A stretch of DNA of 64,000 bases from Stutzerimonas stutzeri (GCF_002890895.1 NZ_POUL01000014.1:45768-109767); one strand, 5' to 3'. Shown: positions 36,338-47,695, numbered from the stretch's first letter. The notes: generated by a model not told the origin, from the sequence alone. A program made the numbers and translations.

Positions 36338-36457
36338 GGGCTCTTGGCTCCTAATACAAAAAAATAAGCCTGGAAGGGCTCGTGTCGCCTGCTAGATGAG
36401 CGAACGCCGAAGGCGTGGCTCGGGCGAGCCGGACATTCTAGAGATAATCCAGAAACG

Positions 36458-36482
36458 AATCAAGCCCCATAGGGGCTTGATT
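36458..36482. other. Perfect 11-bp stem hairpin in the rpsN-rpsH gap
   Basis: AATCAAGCCCC, loop ATA, GGGGCTTGATT. It lies in a 185-bp gap inside the spc operon. There is no U-run after it on the minus strand, so it looks more like an RNA processing, stability or protein-binding element than a terminator. A second inverted repeat GGCTCG-CC-CGAGCC lies between it and rpsH. Confidence 0.7.
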
Positions 36483-36522
36483 TGGAAACAGCCAGCTCGA
36501 CAGGAGCGCCGAGCTACCGTTC

Positions 36523-36828
36523 TTACCAGCTGGCTTTAACCAGACCCGGTACGTCGCCACGCATGGCGGCCTGACGCAGCATGTTACGCGCAAGACCGAA
36601 CTTGCGATAAACACCGTGCGGACGACCGGTCAGACGGCAGCGGTTACGCAAGCGCGAAGCGCTTGCGTCACGAGGCTGCTTTTGCAGAGCCACCTGAGCC
36701 TCCCAACGCGCTTCCGGAGTGGACTCCGGGTTAGCGATGGTTGCCTTCAGCGCGGCACGCTTCTGGGCGTACTTGGCAACCGTTTGCTGACGCTTCAGCT
36801 CACGGTTCTTCATGCTTTGCTTAGCCAT
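36523..36828 (-). CDS. rpsN: 30S ribosomal protein S14
   Basis: 101-residue, zinc-free long form of S14: [20 protein letters not shown] at the start, [20 protein letters not shown] and [20 protein letters not shown] at the end, with no CxxC zinc motif. The start is chosen at MAKQSMKN; an upstream in-frame extension covers the rplE junction. 13 bp after rplE. Confidence 0.97.
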   Translation of the reverse strand: MAKQSMKNRELKRQQTVAKYAQKRAALKATIANPESTPEARWEAQVALQKQPRDASASRLRNRCRLTGRPHGVYRKFGLARNMLRQAAMRGDVPGLVKASW

Positions 36829-36841
36829 GTGCCTACTCCAA

Positions 36842-37381
36842 TCAGTTACGGAACGGGAAGTTGAAGGCACGCAGCAGTGCGCGACCCTCTTCATCCGTCC
36901 GAGCAGTAGTGGTCAGAGTGATGTCCAGACCACGCAGGGCATCGATCTTGTCGTAATCGATTTCCGGAAAAATGATCTGCTCTTTCACACCCATGCTGTA
37001 ATTGCCACGGCCGTCAAACGACTTGGCATTCAGGCCGCGGAAGTCGCGAACCCGAGGCAGGGAGATCGACAACAGACGATCCAGGAACTCGTACATACGA
37101 TCACTGCGCAATGTCACCTTGACACCGATCGGCCAGCCCTCGCGGACCTTGAAGCCAGCGATAGACTTGCGAGCGTGAGTCACGACGACCTTCTGGCCGG
37201 TGATTTTTTCAAGATCGGCAACCGCGTTATCGATGATTTTCTTATCACCGATGGCCTCGCCAATACCCATGTTCAGGGTGATCTTGGTAATGCGCGGAAC
37301 TTCCATCACGTTACCAAGCTGAAGCTCTTCTTTCAGCTTGGGAGCGATTTGCTTCCGATAAACTTCTTTTAGTCGTGCCAT
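36842..37381 (-). CDS. rplE: 50S ribosomal protein L5
   Basis: 179-residue 5S rRNA-binding protein. It starts [20 protein letters not shown] and contains [36 protein letters not shown] and [20 protein letters not shown]. 19 bp after rplX. Confidence 0.98.
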   Translation of the reverse strand: MARLKEVYRKQIAPKLKEELQLGNVMEVPRITKITLNMGIGEAIGDKKIIDNAVADLEKITGQKVVVTHARKSIAGFKVREGWPIGVKVTLRSDRMYEFLDRLLSISLPRVRDFRGLNAKSFDGRGNYSMGVKEQIIFPEIDYDKIDALRGLDITLTTTARTDEEGRALLRAFNFPFRN

Positions 37382-37400
37382 GGTTATCTACCTAGCAGTC

Positions 37401-37715
37401 TCAAGCTTCAACCGGCTTTTGGGTCGACTTGAAGACACGAATTTTCTTGCCGTCTTCAACCTTGAACCCAACGCGGTCAGCCTTGTTGGTTTCGCCATTG
37501 AAAATAGCGACGTTAGAGGCGTGCAGTGGCGCCTCCTTCTCGACGATACCGCCCTGAACGCCCGACATCGGGTTCGGCTTGGTATGGCGCTTCACCAGGT
37601 TGATACCACCGACAACCAGACGGTCGTCAGCGAGAACCCGGAGCACCTTACCGCGCTTGCCCTTGTCTTTGCCGGCGATGACGATGATCTCGTCGTTGCG
37701 ACGAATCTTTTGCAT
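37401..37715 (-). CDS. rplX: 50S ribosomal protein L24
   Basis: 104-residue assembly initiator protein with an N-terminal KOW motif: [20 protein letters not shown] followed by [20 protein letters not shown]. 11 bp after rplN. Confidence 0.98.
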   Translation of the reverse strand: MQKIRRNDEIIVIAGKDKGKRGKVLRVLADDRLVVGGINLVKRHTKPNPMSGVQGGIVEKEAPLHASNVAIFNGETNKADRVGFKVEDGKKIRVFKSTQKPVEA

Positions 37716-37726
37716 GCGGCTTCTCC

Positions 37727-38095
37727 TTACAGCACTTCAGGCGCGAGCGAGACGATCTTCATGAACTTCTCGGAACGAAGCTCACGCGTCACCGGCCCGA
37801 AAATACGGGTGCCAATAGGCTCCTGCTTGTTGTTCAGCAGAACAGCAGCGTTGCCATCGAAGCGAATGATGGAGCCGTCAGGACGACGAACACCGTGACG
37901 GGTACGGACCACAACAGCGGTCATTACCTGGCCTTTCTTGACCTTGCCACGAGGAATCGCTTCCTTGACGGTAACCTTGATGATGTCGCCGATGCCGGCG
38001 TAACGGCGGTGCGAACCGCCGAGAACCTTGATACACATGACGCGACGGGCGCCACTGTTATCAGCCACATCGAGCATTGATTGAGTCTGAATCAT
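37727..38095 (-). CDS. rplN: 50S ribosomal protein L14
   Basis: 122-residue protein of the subunit interface. It starts [20 protein letters not shown], contains [20 protein letters not shown] and ends [18 protein letters not shown]. 23 bp after rpsQ. Confidence 0.98.
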   Translation of the reverse strand: MIQTQSMLDVADNSGARRVMCIKVLGGSHRRYAGIGDIIKVTVKEAIPRGKVKKGQVMTAVVVRTRHGVRRPDGSIIRFDGNAAVLLNNKQEPIGTRIFGPVTRELRSEKFMKIVSLAPEVL

Positions 38096-38118
38096 ATAAT
38101 TTCTCCGACCCTTAGCCC

Positions 38119-38385
38119 TTAGACTTCGACGGCACGTTCGACGACATCAACCAACATCCAGCACTTGGTCTTCGCCATAGGACGAGTCTCGCGAATCGTG
38201 ACCTTGTCACCGATACGGCACTGGTTGGTTTCGTCGTGGGCGTGCAGTTTGGTCGAACGCTTCACGTATTTACCGTAGATCGGGTGCTTGACGCGACGCT
38301 CGATCAGTACGGTGATGCTTTTGTCCATCTTGTCGCTGACGACGCGGCCAGTCAGCGTACGGACAGTTTTTTCAACTTCAGCCAT
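38119..38385 (-). CDS. rpsQ: 30S ribosomal protein S17
   Basis: 88-residue 16S-binding protein. It starts [20 protein letters not shown] with [20 protein letters not shown] and the signature [20 protein letters not shown]. The start is taken at MAEVEK; a GTG two codons upstream is also in frame. 2 bp after rpmC. Confidence 0.97.
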   Translation of the reverse strand: MAEVEKTVRTLTGRVVSDKMDKSITVLIERRVKHPIYGKYVKRSTKLHAHDETNQCRIGDKVTIRETRPMAKTKCWMLVDVVERAVEV

Positions 38386-38387
38386 GA

Positions 38388-38579
38388 TCACTTACCTGCC
38401 TGCTGGTTGAGCACAGTCTTGACACGAGCGATATCGCGCTTGACTTGCGAGAGCAGGTGAGACTGCCCCAACTGGCCAGTTGCTTTCTGCATACGCAGAT
38501 TGAACTGGTCGCGCAGCAGCTCGAGCAACTGCTCGTTCAGCTGCTGAGCGGATTTTTCACGAAGCTCATTCGCTTTCAT
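38388..38579 (-). CDS. rpmC: 50S ribosomal protein L29
   Basis: 63-residue helical protein near the exit tunnel: [20 protein letters not shown] with [12 protein letters not shown] and [13 protein letters not shown]. The ATG overlaps the rplP stop by one base (TGATG), so the two are coupled; a GTG one codon earlier is possible. Confidence 0.97.
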   Translation of the reverse strand: MKANELREKSAQQLNEQLLELLRDQFNLRMQKATGQLGQSHLLSQVKRDIARVKTVLNQQAGK

Positions 38580-38992
38580 CACATCACCGTCCGCTTAACA
38601 AAGGAGGTGGCGAGAGGCAGCTTTGCAGCAGCCAGGGCGAATGCCTCACGCGCCAGCTCTTCGGAAACACCCTCGATCTCGTAAAGCACCTTGCCCGGCT
38701 GAATCTGGGCAACCCAGTACTCGACGTTACCCTTACCTTTACCCATCCGCACTTCAAGCGGCTTCTTGGAAATAGGTTTGTCGGGGAAAACGCGGATCCA
38801 GATCTTGCCGCCACGCTTAACGTGACGAGTCAACGCACGACGTGCAGACTCGATCTGACGCGCAGTAAGACGACCACGGGCGACAGACTTCAGAGCGAAT
38901 TCGCCGAAGCTGACTTTGCTACCGCGCTGAGCCAGGCCACGGTTGTGACCCGTCATCTGCTTGCGGAATTTTGTACGCTTTGGTTGCAACAT
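38579..38992 (-). CDS. rplP: 50S ribosomal protein L16
   Basis: 137-residue protein near the A and P sites. It starts [20 protein letters not shown] and contains [20 protein letters not shown], the L16 signature, with [20 protein letters not shown]. 12 bp after rpsC. Confidence 0.98.
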
Positions 38993-39004
38993 TTGGCGTA
39001 CTCC

Positions 39005-39691
39005 TTACTTGGCAGCTTTTTTACGAGGCGCAGGCGCTTGCGGCTTGAGCTCTTCATGGCGACCACCAATCACTTCGCCTTTGAAGATCCAAACCTTGAC
39101 GCCAATCACACCGTAAGTGGTGTGTGCTTCGTAGGTGTTGTAGTCGATATCGGCACGCAGGGTGTGCAACGGCACACGACCTTCCCGATACCATTCTGTA
39201 CGGGCAATTTCAGCCCCACCCAGACGACCGCTCACCTGGATCTTGATGCCCTTGGCACCAATGCGGATCGCGTTCTGTACGGCGCGCTTCATAGCGCGGC
39301 GGAACATTACGCGACGCTCCAGCTGCTGAGCGACGTTCTGTGCTACCAGCATTGCATCGAGCTCCGGCTTGCGGATTTCTTCGATGTTGATGTGCACAGG
39401 CACACCCATTCTCTTGGTCAGGTCCTGACGCAGCTTCTCAACATCTTCACCTTTCTTTCCGATCACGATGCCGGGACGAGCGGTGTGGATGGTGATGCGT
39501 GCGGTTTGAGCCGGACGATGGATGTCGATACGGCTTACGGACGCGCTTTTTAATTTGTCTTGGAGGTATTCACGCACGTTCAGATCTGCAAGCAGATAAT
39601 CGGCGTACGTACGACCGTCTGCATACCAGACGGAAGTGTGCTCCTTGACGATTCCCAGGCGAATGCCAGTGGGATGTACTTTCTGACCCAT
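39005..39691 (-). CDS. rpsC: 30S ribosomal protein S3
   Basis: 228-residue protein of the mRNA entry channel. The KH domain has [20 protein letters not shown], and the C-terminal domain has [20 protein letters not shown] and [20 protein letters not shown]. The start [14 protein letters not shown] is standard; a longer frame upstream runs into rplV. 13 bp after rplV. Confidence 0.98.
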   Translation of the reverse strand: MGQKVHPTGIRLGIVKEHTSVWYADGRTYADYLLADLNVREYLQDKLKSASVSRIDIHRPAQTARITIHTARPGIVIGKKGEDVEKLRQDLTKRMGVPVHINIEEIRKPELDAMLVAQNVAQQLERRVMFRRAMKRAVQNAIRIGAKGIKIQVSGRLGGAEIARTEWYREGRVPLHTLRADIDYNTYEAHTTYGVIGVKVWIFKGEVIGGRHEELKPQAPAPRKKAAK

Positions 39692-39704
39692 CTGATCGAC
39701 TCCG

Positions 39705-40037
39705 TTACTTGTCCGCAACCTTGACAGTGATATGGCAAGACCGCTTGACGATGCGATCAGCGCGGCCTTTGGCACGCGGCATGATGCGCTTAAGCGAACG
39801 CCCCTCGTTGACGAAGACAGTGGAGACCTTGAGGTCGTCCACGTCAGCGCCTTCGTTGTGCTCGGCGTTGGCTACAGCCGACTCCAGCACTTTTTTCATG
39901 ATCTCGGCGGCTTTCTTACTGCTGAAAGCCAGCAGGTTGAGCGCTTCGCCCACCTTCTTCCCGCGGATCTGGTCGGCGACCAGGCGGGCTTTCTGGGCGG
40001 AGATGCGAGCGCCCGACAACTTAGCGGCTACTTCCAT
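39705..40037 (-). CDS. rplV: 50S ribosomal protein L22
   Basis: 110-residue protein that lines the exit tunnel and helps bind macrolides. It starts [20 protein letters not shown] and contains [20 protein letters not shown] and ends [20 protein letters not shown]. The tunnel loop looks normal. Confidence 0.98.
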
Positions 40038-40050
40038 CTTTCCTTACCCC

Positions 40051-40326
40051 TTAGCGCTTGCCTTTCTTGTCCGCTACGTGCCCGCGATAAGTGCGGGTAC
40101 CAGCGAACTCGCCGAGTTTGTGACCGACCATGTCTTCGCTCACGAGAACGGGGACATGTTGACGGCCGTTATGCACAGCGATGGTCAGACCGACCATTTG
40201 CGGCAGGATCATCGAACGACGCGACCAGGTTTTAACCGGCTTGCGATCATTCTTTTCCATCGCCACTTCGACCTTCTTCAATAGGTGAAGATCGATAAAA
40301 GGACCTTTTTTCAGAGAACGCGGCAC
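40051..40326 (-). CDS. rpsS: 30S ribosomal protein S19
   Basis: 91-residue head protein: [20 protein letters not shown] at the start and [20 protein letters not shown] near the end. 16 bp after rplB. Confidence 0.98.
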   Translation of the reverse strand: MPRSLKKGPFIDLHLLKKVEVAMEKNDRKPVKTWSRRSMILPQMVGLTIAVHNGRQHVPVLVSEDMVGHKLGEFAGTRTYRGHVADKKGKR

Positions 40327-40342
40327 TGTCGTATCCCTCTAG

Positions 40343-41164
40343 TTACTTGCGACGACGGACGATCATGTTATCGGTGCGCTTGTTAGAGCGAGTCTTCGCG
40401 CCCTTGGTCGGGAAGCCCCATGGCGACACCGGATGACGACCACCGGAGGTACGACCCTCACCACCACCGTGGGGGTGATCGACCGGGTTCATTGCCACAC
40501 CGCGAACGGTCGGGCGAACACCGCGCCAGCGCTTGGCACCCGCTTTACCCAGCGAACGCAGGCTGTGCTCGGAGTTCGAGACCTCGCCCAGGGTCGCACG
40601 GCATTCAGCAAGCACTTTGCGCATTTCGCCGGAGCGAAGACGCAGCGTCACATAAGCACCTTCACGCGCGACCAGCTGCGCCGAAGCACCAGCGGAACGA
40701 GCAATCTGAGCGCCCTTACCCGGCTTGAGCTCAACACCGTGAACAGTGGAACCCAGCGGAATGTTGCGCAGCGGCAGACTGTTACCAGCCTTGATCGGCG
40801 CATTAACGCCGGAAAGAAGCTGATCTCCAGCACTCACACCCTTGGGAGCGATGATGTAGCGACGCTCACCATCCGCGTACTTGAGCAACGCGATGTGCGC
40901 AGTACGGTTCGGGTCATATTCAACGCGCTCAACGACGGCTGGAATGCCATCCTTGTTACGACGAAAATCAACCAGACGGTAATGCTGCTTGTGACCACCA
41001 CCAATGTGACGAGTAGTGATTCGACCGTTGTTGTTACGACCGCCAGACTTCGACTTCTTCTCGAGCAGCGGAGCATAAGGAGCGCCTTTGTGCAGCTCCT
41101 GACCGACCACTTTGACCACAAAACGGCGGCCCGCGGAAGTCGGTTTGCATTTAACGATTGCCAT
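40343..41164 (-). CDS. rplB: 50S ribosomal protein L2
   Basis: 273-residue core protein at the peptidyl transferase centre. It starts [20 protein letters not shown], contains [20 protein letters not shown] and [20 protein letters not shown] with the conserved His of the catalytic-site approach, and ends [11 protein letters not shown]. 14 bp after rplW. Confidence 0.98.
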   Translation of the reverse strand: MAIVKCKPTSAGRRFVVKVVGQELHKGAPYAPLLEKKSKSGGRNNNGRITTRHIGGGHKQHYRLVDFRRNKDGIPAVVERVEYDPNRTAHIALLKYADGERRYIIAPKGVSAGDQLLSGVNAPIKAGNSLPLRNIPLGSTVHGVELKPGKGAQIARSAGASAQLVAREGAYVTLRLRSGEMRKVLAECRATLGEVSNSEHSLRSLGKAGAKRWRGVRPTVRGVAMNPVDHPHGGGEGRTSGGRHPVSPWGFPTKGAKTRSNKRTDNMIVRRRK

Positions 41165-41178
41165 GATGCACCCCTTCC

Positions 41179-41478
41179 TTACTCAGCGTTGCTGGAGAAA
41201 TCGAGATCCTGGCCCGGCTGAAGTGCGATGTACGCCTTCTTCCAGTCATTGCGCTTGCCCAGACCGCGAGCGGTGCGCTTGGTCTTACCCTGAACATTCA
41301 GAGTGCTGACCTTGGCGACCTTCACGTTGAACAGGCTTTCGACGGCCTTCTTGATTTCCAGCTTGGTTGCATCAGTAGCAACCTTGAAAACGAATTGGCT
41401 TTTGCTATCAGCCAACATGGTTGCCTTCTCGGAGACGTGCGGACCAAGCAGGACTTTGAATACGCGTTCCTGGTTCAT
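41179..41478 (-). CDS. rplW: 50S ribosomal protein L23
   Basis: 99-residue exit-tunnel protein that docks trigger factor and SRP. It starts [20 protein letters not shown], contains [20 protein letters not shown] and ends with the short [10 protein letters not shown]. Overlaps the end of rplD by four bases (ATGA). Confidence 0.98.
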   Translation of the reverse strand: MNQERVFKVLLGPHVSEKATMLADSKSQFVFKVATDATKLEIKKAVESLFNVKVAKVSTLNVQGKTKRTARGLGKRNDWKKAYIALQPGQDLDFSSNAE

Positions 41479-42077
41479 CCCAGCAGCTCCTCGAATTTCT
41501 TCACAGCCGACACGGTGATCAAGACCTTGTCATAGGCGATCAGGCTGACGGGATCGGAACCCTGAACGTCACGAACATCGACGTGCGGCAGGTTGCGGGC
41601 CGCCAGATACAGGTTCTGATCGACAGCATCGGAAACGATCAGTACGTCATTCAGACCCATACCGGTGAGCTTGTTAGCAAGCAGCTTGGTCTTGGGGCTG
41701 TCTACGGCGAAATCTTCAACGACGACCAGACGCTCGGAACGAACCAGTTCAGAAAGAATGGAACGCAGCGCTGCGCGGTACATCTTCTTGTTGAGCTTCT
41801 GCTCATGGTTTTGCGGGCGAGCAGCGAAAGTCACACCACCGCCACGCCAGATCGGACCACGCGAGGTACCTGCACGAGCACGGCCGGTACCCTTTTGACG
41901 CCAGGGACGCTTGCCGCCACCGGATACGTCAGAACGGGTCTTCTGCTGCTTGCTACCCTGACGACCGCCAGCCATGTAGGCGACGACTGCCTGGTGCACC
42001 AGCGTTTCGTTGAACTCACCGCCAAAGGTTTGCTCGGAGACTTCGATGGCTTGTGCGCCATTAACATTCAATTGCAT
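41475..42077 (-). CDS. rplD: 50S ribosomal protein L4
   Basis: 200-residue tunnel protein. It starts [20 protein letters not shown]; the tunnel loop [20 protein letters not shown] and [16 protein letters not shown] are as in family members. In E. coli L4 also represses the S10 operon through its long leader. Here the leader upstream of rpsJ is short (about 58 bases), so this control may be missing. Confidence 0.98.
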   Translation of the reverse strand: MQLNVNGAQAIEVSEQTFGGEFNETLVHQAVVAYMAGGRQGSKQQKTRSDVSGGGKRPWRQKGTGRARAGTSRGPIWRGGGVTFAARPQNHEQKLNKKMYRAALRSILSELVRSERLVVVEDFAVDSPKTKLLANKLTGMGLNDVLIVSDAVDQNLYLAARNLPHVDVRDVQGSDPVSLIAYDKVLITVSAVKKFEELLG

Positions 42078-42089
42078 GTGAACTCCCCC

Positions 42090-42725
42090 TTACCCGCGAG
42101 CCTTGGCAGCCGGACGCACGACAACGTCACCACCAGTGGCACCGGGCACTGCACCCTTGACCAACAGCAGATTACGTTCGGCATCGACACGCACGATTTC
42201 CAGGGACTGCACGGTTACGCGCTCGGCGCCCATGTGCCCGGACATCTTCTTGCCCTTGAAAACACGGCCTGGAGTCTGGCATTGGCCAATAGAGCCCGGG
42301 ACGCGGTGGGATACGGAGTTACCGTGAGTATTGTCCTGACCACGGAAATTCCAGCGCTTGATGGTACCGGCAAAGCCTTTACCCTTGGACTGACCGGTGA
42401 CATCCACCATCTGCCCAGCCTGGAAGATCTCGGCCTTGATCTGGTCGCCGACCTGGAACTCCTCGCCATCAAGGCGGAATTCCCAGACACCACGACCGGC
42501 AGCTACATTCGCCTTGGCGAAGTGACCAGCCTGAGCCTTGGTAACGCGGGACGCGCGACGCTCGCCGACAGTAACCTGCACAGCGCGATAGCCATCGCTC
42601 TCTTCATTTTTGAACTGAGTGACGCGATTCGGCTCGATCTCAATGACCGTAACCGGAATAGAGACACCATCTTCGGTGAAAACGCGGGTCATGCCGCATT
42701 TACGACCGACTACACCAATAGTCAT
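42090..42725 (-). CDS. rplC: 50S ribosomal protein L3
   Basis: 211-residue assembly protein near the peptidyl transferase centre. It starts [40 protein letters not shown] contains the methylated Gln loop, and [20 protein letters not shown] is conserved. 81 bp after rpsJ. Confidence 0.98.
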   Translation of the reverse strand: MTIGVVGRKCGMTRVFTEDGVSIPVTVIEIEPNRVTQFKNEESDGYRAVQVTVGERRASRVTKAQAGHFAKANVAAGRGVWEFRLDGEEFQVGDQIKAEIFQAGQMVDVTGQSKGKGFAGTIKRWNFRGQDNTHGNSVSHRVPGSIGQCQTPGRVFKGKKMSGHMGAERVTVQSLEIVRVDAERNLLLVKGAVPGATGGDVVVRPAAKARG

Positions 42726-42806
42726 GTTGTAACCTCTTGAGTGTACGGGGCTTTCACCCGCTATGGCCGCCCATTTCAGAGCGTTACACGACTAAAACTC
42801 CAGGTT

Positions 42807-43118
42807 TTAGCCGAGGCTGATCTGCACTTCCACGCCAGCCGCAAGATCAAGCTTCATCAGCGCATCGACAGTCTTGTCGGTCGGCTGGACAATATCCAGC
42901 ACACGCTTATGAGTACGGATCTCGTACTGGTCGCGCGCGTCCTTGTTGACGTGCGGAGAAACCAGAACAGTGAACCGCTCTTTGCGGGTCGGCAGTGGAA
43001 TCGGACCACGCACCTGAGCACCAGTACGTTTCGCGGTTTCCACGATTTCCTGGGTTGATTGATCGATCAGGCGATGGTCAAAAGCCTTCAACCGAATACG
43101 GATTTGTTGGTTTTGCAT
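42807..43118 (-). CDS. rpsJ: 30S ribosomal protein S10 (NusE)
   Basis: 103-residue protein of the 30S head that also acts with NusB and NusG in antitermination. It starts [20 protein letters not shown] and contains [20 protein letters not shown]. First gene of the S10 operon; the near-consensus promoter lies about 65 bp upstream. An in-frame Met six residues earlier is less likely. Confidence 0.98.
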
Positions 43119-43182
43119 TTTGACCTCAGACTCCAATTAGCCATCCCTACCAAACGCAATACGCCCGGTAAAAGGAGGCGCA

Positions 43183-43211
43183 ATTGTACGGATGCGTCCA
43201 GGGGGTGTCAA
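43183..43211 (-). promoter_or_regulatory. Promoter of the S10 operon
   Basis: On the minus strand TTGACA, exactly 17 bp, TACAAT: a near-consensus sigma70 promoter, followed by the discriminator TGCGCCTCC. The transcript would start near 43176 and leave about 58 bases of leader before rpsJ. It is just downstream of the tuf1 terminator. Confidence 0.85.
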
Positions 43212-43228
43212 CAAATGATCAGCAATAG

Positions 43229-43254
43229 AAAAAAGGGCCCCGAAGGGCCCTTTT
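43229..43254 (-). terminator. Terminator after tuf1 (end of the str operon)
   Basis: AAAAGGGCCC, loop TTCG on the minus strand, GGGCCCTTTTTT: a stable 10-bp stem with T-run, 13 bp after the tuf1 stop. It separates the str and S10 operons. Confidence 0.92.
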
Positions 43255-43267
43255 CGACACCGAGCGG

Positions 43268-44461
43268 TTACTCGATGATCTTGGCAACCACGCCGGCACC
43301 AACGGTACGGCCGCCTTCGCGAATCGCGAAGCGCAGACCATCTTCCATGGCGATCGGAGCGATCAGGGTGACAACCATCTTGATGTTGTCGCCCGGCATT
43401 ACCATCTCAACGCCTTCTGGCAGTTCGCAGTTACCGGTCACGTCAGTAGTACGGAAGTAGAACTGCGGACGGTAGCCCTTGAAGAACGGAGTGTGACGGC
43501 CGCCTTCTTCCTTGCTCAGTACGTAGACTTCGCCTTCGAACTTGGTGTGCGGCTTGATGGTGCCCGGCTTGGCCAGAACCTGACCACGCTCGACGTCATC
43601 ACGCTTAGTACCACGCAGCAGAACACCGACGTTCTCACCTGCACGACCTTCGTCGAGCAGCTTACGGAACATCTCAACACCGGTGCAGGTAGTCTTGGTC
43701 GTGGCACGGATACCAACGATTTCGATTTCTTCCTGAACCTTGACGATACCGCGCTCAACACGACCAGTCACAACGGTACCGCGACCGGAGATCGAGAACA
43801 CGTCTTCGATTGGCATCAGGAACGGCTTGTCGATGGCACGCTCAGGCTCTGGGATGTAGCTGTCCAGAGTTTCGACCAGCTTACGCACGGCCGATACGCC
43901 CATTTCGTTGTCGTCCTGACCATTCAGCGCCATCAGCGCAGAACCGATAATGATCGGAGTGTCGTCACCCGGGAAGTCGTAGGTCGACAGCAGGTCACGC
44001 ACTTCCATCTCAACCAGCTCAAGCAGCTCAGCGTCATCCACCATGTCCGCCTTGTTCAGGAAGACAACGATGTAAGGAACGCCAACCTGACGAGACAGCA
44101 GGATGTGCTCACGCGTCTGCGGCATGGGGCCGTCAGCTGCCGAGCAAACCAGGATCGCGCCGTCCATCTGCGCAGCACCGGTGATCATGTTCTTCACATA
44201 GTCAGCGTGGCCTGGGCAGTCAACGTGGGCGTAGTGACGGATCGAGGAATCATATTCAACGTGGGAGGTGTTGATGGTGATACCACGAGCCTTCTCTTCC
44301 GGCGCGTTGTCGATCTGCGAGAAGTCACGCGCAGAGCCGCCCCAAGTTTCAGCACAGACCTTGGTCAGCGCTGCGGTGAGCGTGGTTTTGCCATGGTCGA
44401 CGTGACCAATGGTACCGACGTTCAGATGCGGTTTGTTACGTTCGAATTTTTCTTTAGCCAC
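43268..44461 (-). CDS. tuf: Elongation factor Tu, copy 1 (str operon)
   Basis: 397-residue GTPase that delivers aminoacyl-tRNA to the ribosome. G1 GHVDHGKT at 19-26, G3 DCPGHADY and G4 NKAD are intact. The protein looks identical to the second copy at 59740-60933; I count about a dozen base differences, all silent. Last gene of rpsL-rpsG-fusA-tuf, 30 bp after fusA. The strong terminator follows. Confidence 0.99.
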   Translation of the reverse strand: MAKEKFERNKPHLNVGTIGHVDHGKTTLTAALTKVCAETWGGSARDFSQIDNAPEEKARGITINTSHVEYDSSIRHYAHVDCPGHADYVKNMITGAAQMDGAILVCSAADGPMPQTREHILLSRQVGVPYIVVFLNKADMVDDAELLELVEMEVRDLLSTYDFPGDDTPIIIGSALMALNGQDDNEMGVSAVRKLVETLDSYIPEPERAIDKPFLMPIEDVFSISGRGTVVTGRVERGIVKVQEEIEIVGIRATTKTTCTGVEMFRKLLDEGRAGENVGVLLRGTKRDDVERGQVLAKPGTIKPHTKFEGEVYVLSKEEGGRHTPFFKGYRPQFYFRTTDVTGNCELPEGVEMVMPGDNIKMVVTLIAPIAMEDGLRFAIREGGRTVGAGVVAKIIE

Positions 44462-44491
44462 GACAGTAAACCTCTTACTTAAAGGGCTGAA

Positions 44492-46594
44492 TCAACCTTG
44501 TTTTTTAACGATAGCTTCGACGATGTTCGACGGAGCCTCGGAGTATTTCGAGAATTCCATGGAGTAGCTGGCGCGACCCTGAGACATGGAGCGGACGTCG
44601 GTTGCATAACCGAACATCTCACCCAGCGGAACCTCGGCACGAATGACCTTGCCGGAGACCGTATCTTCCATACCCTGGATCAGACCGCGACGACGGTTAA
44701 GGTCGCCCATCACGTCACCCATGTAGTCCTCAGGCGTTACCACCTCGACCTTCATGATCGGCTCAAGCACTACGGCGCCGCCCTTTTGGGACAGCTGCTT
44801 GGTCGCCATGGAAGCCGCAACCTTGAACGCCATCTCGTTGGAGTCGACGTCATGGTAGGAGCCATCGAACACAGTCGCCTTCAGGCCGATCAGCGGATAG
44901 CCGGCGACGACGCCGTTCTTCATCTGCTCTTCGATGCCCTTTTGAATAGCAGGGATGTATTCCTTCGGAATAACACCACCAACTACCTCATTGACGAACT
45001 GCAGGCCTTCTTGACCCTCATCTGCCGGCGCAAAGCGCACCCAGCAGTGACCGAACTGACCGCGACCGCCAGACTGGCGAACGAACTTGCCTTCGATCTC
45101 ACAGGACTTCGTGATCTTCTCACGATAAGAAACCTGCGGCTTACCGATGTTGGCTTCGACGTTGAACTCACGACGCATACGGTCGACAAGAATATCGAGG
45201 TGCAACTCACCCATACCCGAGATAATGGTCTGACCGGTCTCTTCATCAGTCTTGACGCGGAACGAGGGATCTTCTTGGGCAAGCTTGCCCAGCGCGATAC
45301 CCATCTTCTCCTGGTCATCCTTGGTCTTCGGCTCAACCGCCACCGAAATAACCGGCTCAGGGAAGTCCATACGCACCAGAATGATCGGCTTATCCAAAGC
45401 GCAGAGCGTGTCACCAGTAGTGACATCCTTCATGCCGATCAGGGCAGCGATGTCACCGGCGCGAACTTCCTTGATCTCTTCGCGGCTGTTCGCATGCATC
45501 TGCACCATACGACCGACACGCTCTTTTTTGCCTTTCACCGAGTTCAGAACACCGTCACCGGAGTTCAGGACACCCGAATAAACGCGAGCGAAGGTCAGCG
45601 TACCAACAAAGGGGTCGGTCGCGATCTTGAACGCCAGCGCAGAGAACGGCTCAGCGTCATCAGCGTGACGCTCCATCTCGATGGTTTCATCATCGATATC
45701 GGTACCCTTGATCGCCGGAATATCAGCTGGCGCAGGGAGATAATCGATAACCGCATCGAGAACCAGAGGAACACCCTTGTTCTTGAACGACGAACCACAG
45801 ACAGCGAGAACGATTTCACCAGCGATTGTGCGCTGACGCAGAGCAGACTTGATTTCCTCGGTGGTGAGCTCTTCACCTTCGAGGTATTTGTTCATCAGCT
45901 CCTCGGTCGCTTCGGCAGCAGCCTCGACCATGTTGCTGCGCCACTCATCAGCCAGATCTTGAAGCTCGGCAGGGATCTCCTCCTCACGGAAGGTCATGCC
46001 CTTGTCGTCATCGTTCCAGTAGATAGCTTTCATCTTGACCAGATCAATCTGGCCCTGGAAGTTATCTTCTGCACCAATGGCGAGCTGAATCGGAACGGGA
46101 GTATGGCCCAGACGCTGCTTTATCTGCGCAACCACACGCAAGAAATTGGCGCCTGCACGGTCCATCTTGTTGACATAGACCAAGCGCGGAACACCGTACT
46201 TATTAGCCTGACGCCAAACGGTTTCCGACTGCGGCTCAACACCTGAAGTACCACAGAACACAACGACCGCACCATCGAGTACGCGCAGCGAGCGCTCAAC
46301 TTCGATGGTGAAGTCAACGTGACCGGGAGTGTCGATGATATTGAAACGATGCTTGTCGAACTGCTTCTCGGAACCAGCCCAGAAAGCGGTAGTGGCAGCA
46401 GAGGTGATGGTGATACCACGCTCCTGCTCCTGCACCATCCAATCCATGGTCGCGGCGCCGTCATGCACCTCGCCCATTTTATGGTTTACGCCGGTGTAAA
46501 AAAGGACGCGCTCAGTGGTGGTGGTTTTACCAGCATCCACGTGAGCGACGATACCAATGTTACGGTAGCGGTTAATCGGGGTAGTACGAGCCAT
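44492..46594 (-). CDS. fusA: Elongation factor G
   Basis: 700-residue translocase GTPase. G1 AHVDAGKTT at 17-25, G3 [20 protein letters not shown] and G4 [10 protein letters not shown], then domains II-V with [15 protein letters not shown] late in the protein. It starts [20 protein letters not shown]. Cells may have a second EF-G elsewhere, as in P. aeruginosa. 30 bp after rpsG. Confidence 0.99.
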   Translation of the reverse strand: MARTTPINRYRNIGIVAHVDAGKTTTTERVLFYTGVNHKMGEVHDGAATMDWMVQEQERGITITSAATTAFWAGSEKQFDKHRFNIIDTPGHVDFTIEVERSLRVLDGAVVVFCGTSGVEPQSETVWRQANKYGVPRLVYVNKMDRAGANFLRVVAQIKQRLGHTPVPIQLAIGAEDNFQGQIDLVKMKAIYWNDDDKGMTFREEEIPAELQDLADEWRSNMVEAAAEATEELMNKYLEGEELTTEEIKSALRQRTIAGEIVLAVCGSSFKNKGVPLVLDAVIDYLPAPADIPAIKGTDIDDETIEMERHADDAEPFSALAFKIATDPFVGTLTFARVYSGVLNSGDGVLNSVKGKKERVGRMVQMHANSREEIKEVRAGDIAALIGMKDVTTGDTLCALDKPIILVRMDFPEPVISVAVEPKTKDDQEKMGIALGKLAQEDPSFRVKTDEETGQTIISGMGELHLDILVDRMRREFNVEANIGKPQVSYREKITKSCEIEGKFVRQSGGRGQFGHCWVRFAPADEGQEGLQFVNEVVGGVIPKEYIPAIQKGIEEQMKNGVVAGYPLIGLKATVFDGSYHDVDSNEMAFKVAASMATKQLSQKGGAVVLEPIMKVEVVTPEDYMGDVMGDLNRRRGLIQGMEDTVSGKVIRAEVPLGEMFGYATDVRSMSQGRASYSMEFSKYSEAPSNIVEAIVKKQG

Positions 46595-46624
46595 AAAGCC
46601 CTCGCAAGTTGATGACGCTGAAAA

Positions 46625-47095
46625 TTAGAAGCGGTAGTGCGAGAAGGCCTTGTTGGCTTCAGCCATACGGTGCACGTCTTCACGCTTCTTCACAGCAGCG
46701 CCTTTACCTTCAAATGCATCCGACAGCTCACCCGCCAAGCGCAGGGCCATGGATTTCTCACCACGCTTACGCGCAGCGTCTACCAGCCAGCGCATGGCCA
46801 GCGCATTACGACGGGACGGACGAACTTCGACCGGAACCTGGTAAGTCGCACCACCTACGCGGCGGGACTTCACTTCGACCAGCGGAGCGATGGCGTCGAG
46901 TGCTTTTTCGAAGATTTCCAGGGGATCGCTGTTCTTGCGTTCCTTGACCTTTTCCAAGGCCCCATAAACGATACGCTCAGCTACGGCCTTCTTGCCGCTT
47001 TCCATCACGTGGTTCATGAACTTGGCGAGGATCAGACTTCCGTACTTCGGATCGTCAAGGATCTCGCGCTTGGCTGCTACACGACGTCTTGGCAT
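46625..47095 (-). CDS. rpsG: 30S ribosomal protein S7
   Basis: 156-residue assembly protein of the 30S head. It starts [20 protein letters not shown] and contains [20 protein letters not shown], the S7 signature. In E. coli S7 represses by binding the rpsL-rpsG gap; here that gap is 98 bp. Confidence 0.98.
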   Translation of the reverse strand: MPRRRVAAKREILDDPKYGSLILAKFMNHVMESGKKAVAERIVYGALEKVKERKNSDPLEIFEKALDAIAPLVEVKSRRVGGATYQVPVEVRPSRRNALAMRWLVDAARKRGEKSMALRLAGELSDAFEGKGAAVKKREDVHRMAEANKAFSHYRF

Positions 47096-47193
47096 TGATA
47101 AGCCCTCAAACGGTCTTCAGGTTAGCCCGGGACGATAACGACGAGGTTACGCCCGACCTTACTCTTATCGACTCAAATAAATAAAAATACTGA

Positions 47194-47565
47194 TTACTTC
47201 GGACGCTTGGTGCCGTACTTGGAACGGCCCTGCTTACGATCCTTGACACCGGAGGTATCCAGCGAACCGCGCACGGTGTGGTAGCGAACACCGGGAAGGT
47301 CTTTTACACGACCGCCACGGATCAGCACGACGCTGTGCTCTTGCAGGTTATGACCTTCACCACCGATGTAGGAGGCGACTTCAAAACCGTTGGTCAGACG
47401 AACACGGCATACTTTACGCAGTGCAGAGTTCGGTTTCTTTGGCGTGGTGGTGTACACACGAGTGCACACGCCACGGCGTTGCGGGCAGTTCTGCAGCGCA
47501 GGGACGTCGCTTTTCTCGACGACGCGCTTGCGCGGCTGGCGTACCAGCTGGTTGATCGTTGCCAT
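47194..47565 (-). CDS. rpsL: 30S ribosomal protein S12
   Basis: 123-residue decoding protein. It starts [40 protein letters not shown] and [17 protein letters not shown] carry the wild-type lysines at the two streptomycin-resistance sites (K43 and K88 in E. coli numbering). First gene of the str operon. Confidence 0.98.
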   Translation of the reverse strand: MATINQLVRQPRKRVVEKSDVPALQNCPQRRGVCTRVYTTTPKKPNSALRKVCRVRLTNGFEVASYIGGEGHNLQEHSVVLIRGGRVKDLPGVRYHTVRGSLDTSGVKDRKQGRSKYGTKRPK

Positions 47566-47641
47566 CTACTAGCTCCACTGTTGTCTTTCGACACAAACGA
47601 AAATGGCAGAGCGCAAGGCCCCGCCAAATTAGGGGTACAAG

Positions 47642-47670
47642 AGTCTAAAGAGCTTCCTGTCCACCGTCAA
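47642..47670 (-). promoter_or_regulatory. Promoter of the str operon (rpsL)
   Basis: On the minus strand TTGACG, 17-bp spacer, TAGACT, about 75 bp before the rpsL start codon and inside the 140-bp gap after rpoC. Confidence 0.65.
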
Positions 47671-47675
47671 GGCGC

Positions 47676-47695
47676 GCCCCGACTTATGCCGGGGC
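47676..47695 (-). terminator. Hairpin after rpoC
   Basis: GCCCCG / CGGGGC with an 8-base loop, 11 bp after the rpoC stop. There is no T-run, so termination is uncertain and readthrough into the str operon is likely. Confidence 0.4.

Noticed and set aside
44498..46246. 582-codon plus-strand frame over fusA
   Set aside because: Exact antisense of EF-G. Its composition reflects the codon bias of the highly expressed gene on the other strand.
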